A program made the position numbers and the translations under genes. DNA of 64,000 nt from Azospirillum sp. TSO35-2 (GTDB taxonomy: Bacteria; Pseudomonadota; Alphaproteobacteria; Azospirillales; Azospirillaceae): the NCBI RefSeq assembly GCF_003116095.1, contig NZ_LGRA01000018.1, positions 678,620-742,619 of the forward strand, in the 5' to 3' direction. Of the stretch, positions 15,768 through 25,575 are shown piece after piece; within the stretch, counting starts at the first letter, position 1, and every line of letters begins with the position of its first letter. The notes beneath the pieces are model-generated. The model saw only the letters and a list, made by a program, of their open reading frames with translations. It was not told where the DNA came from and did no database searches.

Positions 15768-16862
15768 TCAGAACGCGAATCGGGTGTCCCACAGGACGAT
15801 GTTGGCATCGTTGTTGACGGTGCCGACCTTGTTGTCGAGGTAGCTGTATTCCAGGCCGGTGGTCAGGCCCGGGGCGACGGTGTAGGTCACGCCGGCCTGC
15901 CAGACATGGGCGCGGGAGTTCAGGCCGCTGAAGTTGCTGTCGACGCCCTTGGCATCGGTGTAGGTCGCGGCCAGGATGACCGGGCCCAGGGTGTAGTTGG
16001 CGCCGACGATCCAGATCTGCTGGTCGTCCACACCCGTGGTGCCCTTGACGTAGCCGCTGTCGCCGCTGAAGGCGTAGCTGCCGCCGATCTTGAAGCCGGC
16101 GTAGGACACATTGGCGCCGACATGCACCGACGACAGATCCTCCAGGCCCGACGCCGCCTTGGCGAACTGGTAGGCCGCGCTCGCCTCGACGCCGACGCCG
16201 CTGAACTCGCCCTTATAGGTCGCCTGGACCTCGCCCATGTCGCGATAGGCGGTGCTGTTCTTGCGACGGTTCACGTCGGTGTTGCTGCTGCCGTACACCG
16301 GGGTGTAGGCGGCGCCGACCTGGAAGCCGGCAAAGCTCGGCGTCAGGTAGATCAACTTGGTGCTGGCGTCGCCCGACTCCAGCGTGCGCAGGCTGCCCAG
16401 GACGTAGGGTGCGCCGGTGGCGTTGACGTAGTAGTTCAGGTACTGGGCGTCCGGCGACCCTTCGATGCCTTCGACGTTCGGGCCGATGACACCGTACTCG
16501 TCCGACAGGCCGTTGATCTGGCCGGCCTGGATGGTGCCGAACGTGCCGTTGGCGAAGATGAAGGCGCGGTCGGCGTCGGTGCTGCGGGCGTTGCTGGTGC
16601 CGTTGGCGGCGCGCAGGCGCAGGCGGGCACCGTATTCCAGACCGTTGTCGGCCTTGGCGGTCGGGGTGATCGTCAGGCGGAAGCGGTTGGCGAACTCGGT
16701 CTTGCGCAGGCCGTTGTCGTTGTCCTGATCGACGTAGGCGCCCTGGAAGAAGGCATCGCCACCCATCAGGATATCGAAGTGCGACTTGGACTGAGCAGAG
16801 GCGGTGCCGCAACCGGCGGCGAGGGCAACGGCGGCGCTGCCGATGACGAGAGAACGCTTCAT
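15768..16862 (-). CDS. Gram-negative general porin (first of a tandem pair)
   Basis: The 364-residue outer-membrane protein has a signal peptide (MKRSLVIGSAAVALAAG...ASAQ) and alternating beta-strand pattern. Family segments include KADNGLEYGARLRLRAANGT and DADRAFIFANGTFGTIQAGQ (the constriction loop region), ending in the outer-membrane signature F (DTRFAF). It is a trimeric 16-strand porin for small solutes. It is clearly homologous to the porin immediately upstream, so the pair is a tandem duplication. Each gene has its own terminator and upstream region, suggesting separate regulation. Confidence 0.9.
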   Translation of the reverse strand: MKRSLVIGSAAVALAAGCGTASAQSKSHFDILMGGDAFFQGAYVDQDNDNGLRKTEFANRFRLTITPTAKADNGLEYGARLRLRAANGTSNARSTDADRAFIFANGTFGTIQAGQINGLSDEYGVIGPNVEGIEGSPDAQYLNYYVNATGAPYVLGSLRTLESGDASTKLIYLTPSFAGFQVGAAYTPVYGSSNTDVNRRKNSTAYRDMGEVQATYKGEFSGVGVEASAAYQFAKAASGLEDLSSVHVGANVSYAGFKIGGSYAFSGDSGYVKGTTGVDDQQIWIVGANYTLGPVILAATYTDAKGVDSNFSGLNSRAHVWQAGVTYTVAPGLTTGLEYSYLDNKVGTVNNDANIVLWDTRFAF

Positions 16863-17104
16863 GGATTGTCCATCCTTAATGGCGTGCACCCCTTCAGGGG
16901 GGCGAACAGTTGTCCTTGTGACTTTGACTTAACCGTGCGGCGCGGCTGCCGACAAGAGGCAAACTGCGGTCTAAACATCGTCGCCGACACACAGTTGCAA
17001 CAAAAGCACATACGTAAGTCATTGGAATATAAGAGATATTCTTAATTGCCGCTTTTTTGACTTGTTTCCAGCCCGCAGTGCAAGCAGATCGCTCAAAGAA
17101 TAGG
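16863..17104 (-). promoter_or_regulatory. AT-rich promoter region of the first porin
   Basis: About 240 bp between the terminator of the second porin and the start of the first are markedly AT-rich for this genome, especially 16975-17060. This suits a strong regulated promoter with a long leader. I could not fix -35/-10 boxes with confidence. Confidence 0.45.
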
Positions 17105-17106
17105 CA

Positions 17107-17138
17107 TAAAAAAAGAGCGGTGGCCGAAGCCACCGCCC
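17107..17138 (-). terminator. Terminator of the second porin
   Basis: Read on the minus strand, GGCGGTGGC-ttcg-GCCACCGC is followed by TCTTTTTTT. It has a stable UUCG tetraloop and a long U-run, and lies about 40 bp after the porin stop codon. Confidence 0.93.
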
Positions 17139-17175
17139 TTCCTGTCCGTCACCGGACGTTCGATCGGAAACCCGA

Positions 17176-18336
17176 TTAGAACGCCAGGATCGAGCGAACG
17201 AGCACCACGTTGCCCTTGTCGTCGGCAACCGCAGTGTCGTTGTTGATCTTGAAGTAGTCGTACTGGGCCTGCAGGGTCAGACCCGGGGCAACGGTGTAGC
17301 CGACGCCCAGCTCGTAGACCTGCAGTTCGCGGTCGCCGGCGGCGAGGAGCGAACCGGCATCCTTGCCGTTCTTGTAGTTGGCACCAACCACGATCGGGCC
17401 GGTGGTGTACTGAGCGCCGACAACCCAGTTGCGGGTGTTCTCGGTGAAGACACCGGGGCGCTTGTTCTGGCCCGACTTGCCGTAGTCGACGTAGCCGCCG
17501 CCCAGGCTGAAGCCGGCGTAGCCGACCGAGGCGCCGGCCTGCCAGGAGTTCAGGTCCTTGTAGTTCGAACCGGCGACGTCGTCGACGGCACGGCCCCAGA
17601 AGTAACCAGCGCTGGCCTTCAACGTCACACCACCGAAGGTGTTGTTGTAGTTGGCGCCGACTTCGACCATGTCCTGGTAGATGCCGTTGGCGGTGCCGGC
17701 GAGCGTGCCGACCGGCTTAACGCGGTTGACGTCGTTGTGCGAGCTGTCGTTGCGCGGGGTGTAGCTCGCGCCAACCTGCAGGCCGGCGAAGCGCGGCGAG
17801 AAGTACACGATCTTGGTCGCGTTGCCTTCGGCAACCAGCGACTGGGTGATGATCGTGTTGCCGTTGGTGACGACGCTGGCGGCACCGCTGGTGATGCCGT
17901 TGTTGCCACCGATCCAGGTCGGCAGGGCGTCATAGATGCCCAGCGGCAGGTAGTCGAGCGGGGCCGTGACGTAGGTCTCGTCGTTGAACGAGTTGGTCAC
18001 GCCCATGCGGACCTGACCGAAGGTGCCCTGCGCGAAGATATAGGCGCGGTCAGCATCGGTCGTGCGGGCATTCGAAGCGCCGCTGTTGGCGCGGAAACGC
18101 AGGCGCGCACCGTACTCCAGGCCGTTGTCGGCCTTGGCGGACGGGATGATGTTGATGCGCATGCGGTTGCGGAATTCGGTCGAGCGCAGGCCGGAGTCGA
18201 GATCCTGATCGACATAGCCGGCTTCGAAGTAGGCGTCGCCGCCGACCTTGACTTCGAACTTGGCCTGAGCGTTGGCGGCACCAGCGCCGAGAGCGAGAGC
18301 GGCAGCGGCAGCGCCGGCCAGCAGATAACGGGTCAT
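17176..18336 (-). CDS. Gram-negative general porin (second of a tandem pair)
   Basis: The 386-residue precursor has a signal peptide (MTRYLLAGAAAAALALGAG, cleavage after NAQA) and RBS GGAGG seven bases before the ATG. It shares long blocks with the neighbouring porin (VGGDAYFEAGYVDQDLDSGL, KADNGLEYGARLRFRANSG, DADRAYIFAQGTFGQVRMG) and ends in ...SILAF, the C-terminal aromatic needed for outer-membrane assembly. It has longer extracellular loops than its partner, for example a Thr/Asn/Gly-rich stretch near residue 150. The two probably differ in permeability. Confidence 0.92.
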   Translation of the reverse strand: MTRYLLAGAAAAALALGAGAANAQAKFEVKVGGDAYFEAGYVDQDLDSGLRSTEFRNRMRINIIPSAKADNGLEYGARLRFRANSGASNARTTDADRAYIFAQGTFGQVRMGVTNSFNDETYVTAPLDYLPLGIYDALPTWIGGNNGITSGAASVVTNGNTIITQSLVAEGNATKIVYFSPRFAGLQVGASYTPRNDSSHNDVNRVKPVGTLAGTANGIYQDMVEVGANYNNTFGGVTLKASAGYFWGRAVDDVAGSNYKDLNSWQAGASVGYAGFSLGGGYVDYGKSGQNKRPGVFTENTRNWVVGAQYTTGPIVVGANYKNGKDAGSLLAAGDRELQVYELGVGYTVAPGLTLQAQYDYFKINNDTAVADDKGNVVLVRSILAF

Positions 18337-18660
18337 GATTGTTGCCTCCATCCTGGCAGCAGATGTTTCAGCCTGGTTGACGTCCTGGCTGAGACTTTCG
18401 TACGCACCCACGCCGTTGCCAGCAAGCGGCAAATCTCGCCGATTGCTGCATTGAGGGGACAGTGTGTCGCACGGGGCACACTAAGAACCGCCGGGCTTAC
18501 GCCTCTGCCACAGTTGAACCTGGGGGTCCGCACCTGTTGTCGTGCAGGTGCGCAAAGACGCTTCCGCTGTTGCGTGGGGCCGTCCACTTATGGTCTGTTC
18601 ACCGGCATTCCGCGCGTGACTCGCGCGCGGCAACCCCTTTTCTGAACCGGGTTCCCGACC
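18337..18660. other. 324-bp divergent region upstream of the second porin and DUF3576 gene
   Basis: It should contain the promoters of both divergent genes. A short inverted repeat, GCACCTG...CAGGTGC, lies near 18530-18552. I see no gene or other structure. Confidence 0.4.
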
Positions 18661-19200
18661 ATGCGCCGTTCGACCGCCCTTCGCCTTGTCCCAGTCCTGA
18701 TCGCAGCATCCGTTTCGGTTGCCGGCTGCGCCAGCTGGGGCGGCAAGACCGAAACCGTCGAAGAGCAGATGAAGAACAAGGATTACAAGTTCGGCAGCCT
18801 GCTCGGGACGGACGGCGGCCTGAACCTGTTCGGCAAGAACAAGCGCGGCGGCGACCAGGACAGCGCCGGCGGCATCGGCGTGAACAGCTTCCTGTGGCGC
18901 GCCTCGCTCGACACGCTCTCCTTCATGCCGATCGCCTCGGCCGACCCGTTCGGTGGCGTGATCCTGACCGACTGGTACACCCCGCCCGATTCGCCGGCGG
19001 AGCGGTTCAAGGTCAACCTCTACATCCTCGACCGCCAGCTCCGCGCCGACGGCGTCCGGGTGTCGGTGTTCAAGCAGCAGCGCAACGGCAACGACTGGCG
19101 CGACGTGTCCGTCGGTCCGGAAACCGCCGGCACGCTGGAGGATGCGGTGCTGACCCGCGCCCGCCAGCTCCGCGTCGCGCAGAACGCCTCGGCGCGCTGA
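18661..19200 (+). CDS. DUF3576 lipoprotein
   Basis: The 179-residue precursor has a lipoprotein signal with lipobox VAGC near residue 23. The mature part contains the DUF3576 core: NSFLWRASLDTLSFMPIASADPFGG, ILTDWYTPPDSPAERFKVN and LRADGVRVSVFKQ. The function is unknown. In alphaproteobacteria it commonly precedes leuS and lptE, as here (57 bp to leuS), hinting at an envelope-assembly role connected to LPS transport. No strong RBS is visible. Confidence 0.88.
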   Translation: MRRSTALRLVPVLIAASVSVAGCASWGGKTETVEEQMKNKDYKFGSLLGTDGGLNLFGKNKRGGDQDSAGGIGVNSFLWRASLDTLSFMPIASADPFGGVILTDWYTPPDSPAERFKVNLYILDRQLRADGVRVSVFKQQRNGNDWRDVSVGPETAGTLEDAVLTRARQLRVAQNASAR

Positions 19201-19256
19201 CGCGCTCCACATCATTACGCATCCCGATCTGATCCAACGGAAACGGCGCCGCGCTC

Positions 19257-21827
19257 ATGTCGCGTTACAATGTCAAGGAAACCGAGGCGAAGTGGCAGGG
19301 CGTGTGGGACGGCAAGGGCTGTTTCACCGCGCGCGAGGACGCTTCGCGGCCCAAATACTATGTGCTGGAGATGTTCCCCTATCCCTCGGGGCGCATCCAC
19401 ATGGGCCATGTCCGCAACTACACCATCGGCGACGTGATCGCGCGCTTCAAGCGCGCCAAGGGCTTCAACGTCCTGCACCCGATGGGCTGGGACGCCTTCG
19501 GCCTGCCGGCGGAGAACGCGGCGCTGGAGAAGAAGGTCCACCCGGCCACCTGGACGCGCGAGAACATCGCGGCCATGCGCGGCCAGCTGAAGACCATGGG
19601 CCTGTCGATCGACTGGGACCGCGAGATCGCCACCTGCGACGTGGAGTATTACCGCCACGAGCAGAAGATGTTCCTGGATTTCCTGCAGGCCGGCCTCGCC
19701 TACCGCAAGGAATCCTGGGTGAACTGGGACCCGGTGGACAACACCGTGCTGGCCAACGAGCAGGTGATCGACGGCCGCGGCTGGCGCACCGGCGCGCTGG
19801 TGGAAAAGCGCAAGCTGTCCCAGTGGTTCCTGAAGATCACCGCCTACGCCGAGGACCTGCTGAAGGGGCTGGAGACGCTGGACCGCTGGCCGGACCGCGT
19901 CCGCATCATGCAGGAAAACTGGATCGGCAAGTCGACCGGCGTGCGGTTCCGCTTCGCCATCAAGGGCCGTGCCGAGGCGCTGGAGGTCTTCACGACTCGG
20001 CCGGACACGCTGTTCGGCGCCTCCTTCGCCGCCATCTCGCCGAATCACCCGCTGGCCGCCGAACTGGCCGCGGCCAATCCGGAGCTGGCCGAGTTCATCG
20101 CCGAGTGCAACCGGCTGGGCACCAGCGAGGAAGCGATCGAGACGGCGGAGAAGCGCGGCTTCGACACCGGCCTCAAGGTCGTGCATCCCTTCGATCCGTC
20201 GTGGGAGCTGCCGGTCTACGTCGCCAACTTCGTGCTGATGGAATACGGCACCGGCGCGATCTTCGCCTGCCCGGCGCATGACCAGCGCGACCTCGATTTC
20301 GCCCGCAAGTACGATCTGCCGGTCCGTCCGGTGGTGATCCCGGCCGACGCCGACCCGGCGACCTTCGACGTCGGGACCGAGGCCTACACCGGCCCCGGCG
20401 TGCTGCGGAACTCCTCCTTCCTCGACGGGCTCGACACCGAGTCGGCGAAGGAGGAGGCCGGCAAGCGGCTGGAGGCCGCCGGCCAGGGCGAGCGCACCAC
20501 CCAGTACCGTCTGCGCGACTGGGGCGTGTCGCGCCAGCGCTATTGGGGCTGCCCGATTCCGGTCGTCCATTGCGACGACTGCGGCATCGTTCCGGTCCCG
20601 GCCGACCAGTTGCCGGTCGTGCTGCCGGAGGACGTGACCTTCGACAAGCCCGGCAACCCGCTGGACCACCATCCGACCTGGAAGCACACGAGCTGCCCGA
20701 CCTGCGGCAAGCCGGCGCTGCGCGAGACGGACACCTTCGACACCTTCATCGAGTCGTCGTGGTATTTCGCCCGCTTCTGCTCGCCGAAGACCGAGGATCA
20801 GGCCTTCACCCGCTCGGCGGTCGACTATTGGCTGGGCGTCGACCAGTACATCGGCGGCATCGAGCACGCGGTCCTGCACCTGCTCTACAGCCGCTTCTGG
20901 ACCCGGGCGCTGAAGACCTGCGGCTACCTGAACCTGGACGAGCCCTTCACCGGCCTGTTCACCCAGGGCATGGTCAACCACGAGACCTACAAGGACGCCG
21001 ACACCGGCGCTTGGCTGGCCCCGACCGACCTCAAGAAGGACGAGGCGGGCCAGTGGGTCCGCGCCGACAGCGGCCTGCCGGTCAACGTCGGCCGCGTCGA
21101 GAAGATGTCGAAGTCCAAGAAGAACGTGGTGGACCCGGCGCACATCATCGGCACCTACGGCGCCGACGCCGCCCGCCTGTTCATGCTGTCGGACAGCCCG
21201 CCGGAGCGCGATCTGGAATGGACCGAGGCCGGCATCGACGGCGCCTGGCGCTACATCAACCGCCTGTGGCGGATGGTGACCGAGGCGCCGGTGGAACTGC
21301 CCGCCGACGGCACGCCCAAGCCCGCCGCCTTCAGCGGCAAGGCCGAGGTGACCCGGCGCCTGATCCACAAGACCATCGCCGGGATGTCGGAAGACCTCGA
21401 CAAGTTCCGCTTCAACAAGGCGGTCGCCCGCGCCCGCGAGCTGTCCAACGCGCTGGGCGAACTGGACGGCGAGGGCGAGGGCGAGGCCTGGGTCCTGCGC
21501 GAGGGCTTCGAGTCGCTGGTCCGTCTGGTCGCTCCGATGATGCCGCATCTGGGCGAGGAGCTGTGGACGCAGCTGGGGCACACCACCCTGCTGACCGACC
21601 AGCCCTGGCCCGCCGCCGACCCGGCCCTGGTGGTGGAGGACAGCGTCACCATGGCGGTCCAGGTCAACGGCAAGCTGCGTGCGACGCTGGAGCTGCCGCG
21701 CGACATGGACAAGGCCGCCGCCGAACAGGCGGCCCTGGCCGACGCCAACGTCCAGCGCGCGCTGGAGGGCAAGCCGGTGCGCAAGGTCATCGTCGTCCCG
21801 AACCGGGTGATCAATGTCGTCGTCTGA
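19257..21827 (+). CDS. leuS: Leucyl-tRNA synthetase
   Basis: The 856-residue class I aminoacyl-tRNA synthetase charges tRNA-Leu. The HIGH motif appears as HMGH in [14 protein letters not shown] near residue 45. The CP1 editing domain (residues ~220-410, with [12 protein letters not shown] and [17 protein letters not shown]) is intact. KMSKS appears as KMSKSKKN near residue 620, followed by the anticodon-binding domain and a C-terminal domain ending [13 protein letters not shown]. The length is normal. It overlaps lptE by 14 bp. Confidence 0.98.
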   Translation: MSRYNVKETEAKWQGVWDGKGCFTAREDASRPKYYVLEMFPYPSGRIHMGHVRNYTIGDVIARFKRAKGFNVLHPMGWDAFGLPAENAALEKKVHPATWTRENIAAMRGQLKTMGLSIDWDREIATCDVEYYRHEQKMFLDFLQAGLAYRKESWVNWDPVDNTVLANEQVIDGRGWRTGALVEKRKLSQWFLKITAYAEDLLKGLETLDRWPDRVRIMQENWIGKSTGVRFRFAIKGRAEALEVFTTRPDTLFGASFAAISPNHPLAAELAAANPELAEFIAECNRLGTSEEAIETAEKRGFDTGLKVVHPFDPSWELPVYVANFVLMEYGTGAIFACPAHDQRDLDFARKYDLPVRPVVIPADADPATFDVGTEAYTGPGVLRNSSFLDGLDTESAKEEAGKRLEAAGQGERTTQYRLRDWGVSRQRYWGCPIPVVHCDDCGIVPVPADQLPVVLPEDVTFDKPGNPLDHHPTWKHTSCPTCGKPALRETDTFDTFIESSWYFARFCSPKTEDQAFTRSAVDYWLGVDQYIGGIEHAVLHLLYSRFWTRALKTCGYLNLDEPFTGLFTQGMVNHETYKDADTGAWLAPTDLKKDEAGQWVRADSGLPVNVGRVEKMSKSKKNVVDPAHIIGTYGADAARLFMLSDSPPERDLEWTEAGIDGAWRYINRLWRMVTEAPVELPADGTPKPAAFSGKAEVTRRLIHKTIAGMSEDLDKFRFNKAVARARELSNALGELDGEGEGEAWVLREGFESLVRLVAPMMPHLGEELWTQLGHTTLLTDQPWPAADPALVVEDSVTMAVQVNGKLRATLELPRDMDKAAAEQAALADANVQRALEGKPVRKVIVVPNRVINVVV

Positions 21828-22371
21828 TCCAAACGCCTGCCGCCATGGCGCGCGTCGTCGCGGTGTGACGCGGGGGCTCGCCGCCCTCGCGTTCGGCCTG
21901 TCCGCCCTGGCCCTGTCGGGATGCGGCTTCCAGCCGCTCTACGGCGAGCGCGGCATCGGCGCCGGGGCGGCGGAGCGGCTGAACGATGTGGAGATCGCGT
22001 CGATTCCCAACCGGGAAGGGCAGAAGCTCCGCAATCTGCTGATCGACCGCTTCTACCCCTCGGCCCGGCCCAGCAACCCGCGCTATCGCCTGGACGTTTC
22101 GGTGACGGCGGTGGAGCAGAAGCTGGCGCTGCAGAAGGACGCCACCGCGGTGCGCGCCCAGCTGCTGGTGAACGCCCCCTACCGACTGATCGACACCCAG
22201 ACCGGCGCGGTGGTGTTCCAGTCCAGTTCGCGGTCGATGATCAGCTACAACACGCTGGAACAGCATTACGCCGCCATCGTGACCCAGCAGAACGCCTACG
22301 ACCGCGCGCTCGACGACATCTCCAACGACATCACCACCCGCGTCGCCATGCATCTGGGCCGCGGGTCCTGA
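21814..22371 (+). CDS. lptE: LPS-assembly lipoprotein LptE
   Basis: The 185-residue outer-membrane lipoprotein plugs and assists the LptD translocon for LPS insertion. The signal peptide ends in lipobox LSGC, and the LptE-typical mature N terminus GFQPLYGE follows at once. The body alternates strands ([36 protein letters not shown]). It overlaps the end of leuS and is followed 20 bp later by holA, the conserved leuS-lptE-holA order. Confidence 0.93.
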   Translation: MSSSDPNACRHGARRRGVTRGLAALAFGLSALALSGCGFQPLYGERGIGAGAAERLNDVEIASIPNREGQKLRNLLIDRFYPSARPSNPRYRLDVSVTAVEQKLALQKDATAVRAQLLVNAPYRLIDTQTGAVVFQSSSRSMISYNTLEQHYAAIVTQQNAYDRALDDISNDITTRVAMHLGRGS

Positions 22372-22390
22372 CCCCGCCCGGAGGACGCCG

Positions 22391-23413
22391 GTGAAGCTCC
22401 AGCCCAGGGCGGTCGACGGTTTCCTGCGCAGCCCGGACCCCAAGGTCCGGGCGGTGCTGCTTTATGGCCCCGATTCGGGGCTGGTGCGCGACCGCGCCCA
22501 GAACCTCGGCAAGACGGTGGTGGCCGACCTGTCGGATCCCTTCCGGGTCGCCGAGTTCCTGGGACGCGCCCTGGCCGACGACCCGGCGCGGCTGGCCGAC
22601 GAGGCGGCGGCGCTGTCCTTCACTGGCGGGCGCCGGCTGATCCGCGTCCGCGACGCCGAGGACAACGCCACCGCCGCCTTCACCGCCTTTCTCGACACCC
22701 CGCCGCCGGGCGACAGCCTGATCGTCGTCGAGTCGGGCGACCTCGGCGCCCGTTCGAAGCTGCGGCTTCTGTTCGAAGGGGCCGACGGCGCCGTCGCCAT
22801 CCCCTGCTACGTCGAGGAGGAGGCGTCGCTCGGCCGTGTCATCGCCGACATCCTGCACGGCCATGGGCTGACCGCCGACCCCGACGCGCTGAGCTTCCTG
22901 TCGGCCAATCTGGTCGGCGACCGCATGGTTGCGCGCGGCGAGGCGGAAAAGCTGGCGCTCTACATGGGGCGTGAGACGCGCGTGCGGCTGGAGGACGCGC
23001 AGGCCTGCATCGGCGACAGCGCCGCCCTGTCGATGGACGAACCGGTGTGGGCGGCGGCGGAGGGCGACTTCGCCACGCTCGACCGCGCGCTGGCCCGGCT
23101 GTTCGCCGAAGGCACGTCGCCTGTGCCGATCCTGCGCGGGGCCCAGCGTCATTTCCAGCGCCTGCAACTGCTCTGCGCCCAGGTCGCCGCCGGCAAGTCG
23201 CCGGAAATGGCCGTCGAGTCGCTGCGCCCGCCGGTCTTCTTCAAGCTGAAGACCCGGATGGCCAAGCAGGCCCGCCGCTGGTCGCCGCCGCTGGTCCGTC
23301 AGGCGCTGGAACGGCTGGTCGACGCCGAGGCCGACTGCAAGCGCACCAACATGCCCGACCAGACCATCTGCGCCCGCGTGCTGTTCCAGCTCGCCTCGCT
23401 GGGACGGCGGTGA
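22391..23413 (+). CDS. holA: DNA polymerase III subunit delta
   Basis: The 340-residue clamp-loader subunit opens the beta clamp. It has a GTG start with GGAGG six bases upstream. The N-terminal domain begins KLQPRAVDGFLR and LLYGPDSGLVRDRAQ, where delta retains a degenerate P-loop. The C-terminal helical domain contains VPILRGAQRHFQRLQLL and KRTNMPDQTICARVLF. It is linked to lptE in an apparent operon. Confidence 0.93.
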   Translation: MKLQPRAVDGFLRSPDPKVRAVLLYGPDSGLVRDRAQNLGKTVVADLSDPFRVAEFLGRALADDPARLADEAAALSFTGGRRLIRVRDAEDNATAAFTAFLDTPPPGDSLIVVESGDLGARSKLRLLFEGADGAVAIPCYVEEEASLGRVIADILHGHGLTADPDALSFLSANLVGDRMVARGEAEKLALYMGRETRVRLEDAQACIGDSAALSMDEPVWAAAEGDFATLDRALARLFAEGTSPVPILRGAQRHFQRLQLLCAQVAAGKSPEMAVESLRPPVFFKLKTRMAKQARRWSPPLVRQALERLVDAEADCKRTNMPDQTICARVLFQLASLGRR

Positions 23414-23471
23414 GCGGCCGGATTGGCGTGGGCCGGAGCGGCTTGGACTTGACCGTCGAGGTCGGCGCGCT

Positions 23472-24020
23472 ATGTCGCGGTGCATGACCGACACGACCGC
23501 AACCCCCGCCTCACCGCCGCCGGCCGCCTTCCGCGTGCGCTGGTGGCAGCCCGTCCTGTTCTGGCTGATCGTCAACGCCTGGGGCTTCGTCGAACGCGGC
23601 GCCCAGCCCTTCGCCGGGCATCATCCCTCGCCGCTCCAGCCGCCGGGCTGGGTCTTCCCGGTGATGTGGTTCTCGCTGAACGTCTTCCAGATCTGGGGCG
23701 ACATCCGCCTGCTCGACCCGGCGCGGCGCATCCGCGGCCGCGGCCTGCTGATCGGGCTCCAGGCGGTGACCTGGGTGATCTACGCCACCTTCAGCTTCGT
23801 CTACTTCACGCTGGGCAGCTCCATTCTCGCCGCGGCCTGGACGGTGCTGTTCTTCCTCATCACGTCGGTCTGCATCGCGCTGGTGGCGCGGGACGACCGC
23901 AGCATTGCGCTGATCTGGACGCCGCTGATCCTGTGGACCGGCTTCGCGTCGGTCGTCGGCATCCACAACGCCCTGATCAACCCTGACCCACTGTTTGGCA
24001 CGGCGGCGCTCTGGGGATAA
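23472..24020 (+). CDS. TspO/MBR-like tryptophan-rich membrane protein
   Basis: The 182 residues contain five hydrophobic segments and the TspO-like landmarks PSPLQPPGWVFPVMWFSLN (loop 1 and TM2) and LIWTPLILWTGFASVVGIHN...NP (TM4-5). TspO proteins bind porphyrins and regulate stress responses in photosynthetic and other alphaproteobacteria. The sequence is divergent and Trp positions only partly match, so it may be a remote family member. The start is 23472 (GAGG upstream) or the Met four codons later. Confidence 0.7.
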   Translation: MSRCMTDTTATPASPPPAAFRVRWWQPVLFWLIVNAWGFVERGAQPFAGHHPSPLQPPGWVFPVMWFSLNVFQIWGDIRLLDPARRIRGRGLLIGLQAVTWVIYATFSFVYFTLGSSILAAAWTVLFFLITSVCIALVARDDRSIALIWTPLILWTGFASVVGIHNALINPDPLFGTAALWG

Positions 24021-24036
24021 AACCCGGATAAAACCC
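24015..24036. repeat. Two direct copies of GGATAAAACCC
   Basis: The 11-bp unit occurs twice without spacing, overlapping the stop of the TspO-like gene. A partial palindrome (ACCCGGGT) follows at about 24051. Possibly an operator or a chance slip repeat ahead of the GIY-YIG gene. Confidence 0.4.
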
Positions 24037-24099
24037 TTGCCTCCGATATCACCCGGGTATAAACCGGGCGAGATGATGGAAGACCAGGGAGCGGGTGTG

Positions 24100-24444
24100 A
24101 TGAACGCGGGTGGGAAGAACGGCCGCAAGGCGGCCCTTGCGGCCTACAAGGAACGCAAGAGCGTCGCCGGAATCTTTGCGGTCCGTTGCGGACCGGCCGG
24201 TGCGGTGTGGGTGGGCGGTGCGCCGGACCTCGACAAAATCCAGAACCGCATCTGGTTCCAGTTGAAGATGGGCGGCTGTCCGCACCGCAGCCTCCAGGTG
24301 GCGTGGAACGCCCACGGCGCCGACTCGCTGGCCTTCGAGGTGGTGGAGCGACTGGAGGAGGAAGAGTTGGCCTTCGCCCGCACCGCGGCCCTGAAGGCGC
24401 GGACCGCCCATTGGGCCGCGGCGCTGGGGGCCGAGGCGATCTGA
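24100..24444 (+). CDS. GIY-YIG-like nuclease family protein
   Basis: The small protein (114 residues from 24100, where GGGAG lies eight bases upstream; a Met at 24073 would add nine) contains a GIY-YIG-like core. AGIFAVRC stands for GIY and AVWVGGAPDLDKIQNRIWFQL for YIG plus the Arg helix. The terminal Glu-rich segment EVVERLEEEEL could supply the metal-binding Glu. The canonical Tyr residues are replaced, so nuclease activity is doubtful. The cellular role is unknown. Confidence 0.65.
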   Translation: MNAGGKNGRKAALAAYKERKSVAGIFAVRCGPAGAVWVGGAPDLDKIQNRIWFQLKMGGCPHRSLQVAWNAHGADSLAFEVVERLEEEELAFARTAALKARTAHWAAALGAEAI

Positions 24445-24456
24445 AGCCGCCGACCG

Positions 24457-25509
24457 TCAGCCCCGGTAGTCGTGCAGCCGTCCGGTGAAGTCCGTCACCC
24501 GGTATTCACCCTCACCATCCTGCTCCTCGATCCAGGCCGGAGCGGCTGGCGCCTTGCCGTGGCCGCCGGGGATGTCGAGCACGTAGGTCGGCTGGCACAG
24601 GCCGGACACCCGCCCACGCAGCCCTTTCACCAGCGCCTGTCCCTCGGCCAGGGTCGGGCGGAAGTGGCTGGTGCCGGCGGCGAGGTCGGGGTGGTGGAGG
24701 TAGTAGGGCTTGACCCGGTTGCGCACCAGACCGCGGAACAGCGCCTCCAGCGCCTCGGCGTTGTCGTTGATGCCCTTCAGCAGAACGGTCTGGCCGACCA
24801 GCGGGATGCCGGCCTCGACCAGCCGGGCCAGCGCGGCGCGCACTGGCGGGGTCAGCTCGTCGGCGTGGTTGACATGGACGGCGACCCAGGTGGCGAGGCC
24901 GGGGGCGGTCAGCGCCTCGACCAGTTCGGGCGTCACCCGCTCGGGATCGGCGGCGGGGATGCGGCTGTGCAGGCGGACGACGCCGACATGCGGCATGTCC
25001 GACAGCGCCTGCACGATGCCGCGCAGCCGGCGCGGCGACAGCAGCAGCGGGTCGCCGCCGGTGACGACGACTTCCCAGACCTCCGGATGGTCGCGGACGT
25101 ACGCCAGGGCGGCGTCGAGTTCCTCGGCGGTCAGCGCCTCGCCGCCGGGGCCGACCATCTCGCGGCGGAAGCAGAAGCGGCAATAGACGGCGCAGGCGTG
25201 CAGCGGCTTCAGCAGCACCCGGTCGGGATAGCGGTGGACGATGCCCTTCACCGGGCTGCGCACGACGTCGCCGATCGGGTCCTCGCGCTCCTCCGGCGCG
25301 GTGTACGCCTCGGCCGGGGAGGGGACGTACTGCGCGTACAGCGGATCCCTCTGCGGGTCGGCGGCGTCCGTACGTCCGGCCAGCGTCTCGCGCAGGTACG
25401 GGGTCAGGGCGACGGCGTAACGGTCGGCGACCGACCGCACGGCGTCGGCCGCGTCGGGAGTCATCAGCCCGGCGGCCACCAGATCGGAAACGCTGTGCAG
25501 GGCCTTCAT
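24457..25509 (-). CDS. epmB: Lysine 2,3-aminomutase-like radical SAM protein (EpmB type)
   Basis: The 350-residue radical SAM enzyme has the cluster motif C106-x3-C110-x2-C113 (ACAVYCRFCFRRE), TGGDPLLL, and PLP and substrate motifs (VGQTVLLKGIND, KPYYLHHPDLAAGTSHFR). It lacks the C-terminal extension of clostridial KamA. EpmB converts alpha- to beta-lysine for modification of elongation factor P. Neither epmA nor efp is in the window, so this role is inferred from family length and motifs; a free-lysine aminomutase remains possible. Confidence 0.85.
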   Translation of the reverse strand: MKALHSVSDLVAAGLMTPDAADAVRSVADRYAVALTPYLRETLAGRTDAADPQRDPLYAQYVPSPAEAYTAPEEREDPIGDVVRSPVKGIVHRYPDRVLLKPLHACAVYCRFCFRREMVGPGGEALTAEELDAALAYVRDHPEVWEVVVTGGDPLLLSPRRLRGIVQALSDMPHVGVVRLHSRIPAADPERVTPELVEALTAPGLATWVAVHVNHADELTPPVRAALARLVEAGIPLVGQTVLLKGINDNAEALEALFRGLVRNRVKPYYLHHPDLAAGTSHFRPTLAEGQALVKGLRGRVSGLCQPTYVLDIPGGHGKAPAAPAWIEEQDGEGEYRVTDFTGRLHDYRG

Positions 25510-25575
25510 CGCTCTTTCCCGGCTCGACGGAATGGGTCATGTAGGAAAGCGACCGCTCTTACTCCCGCGAGACCC

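Noticed and set aside
19215..21581. 788-codon frame antisense to leuS
   Set aside because: An antisense shadow of a high-GC gene; no motif, and leuS is unquestionable.
24457..25509. Clostridial-type lysine 2,3-aminomutase for lysine fermentation
   Set aside because: The length and missing C-terminal extension fit EpmB-type proteins, and no lysine-fermentation genes are nearby.
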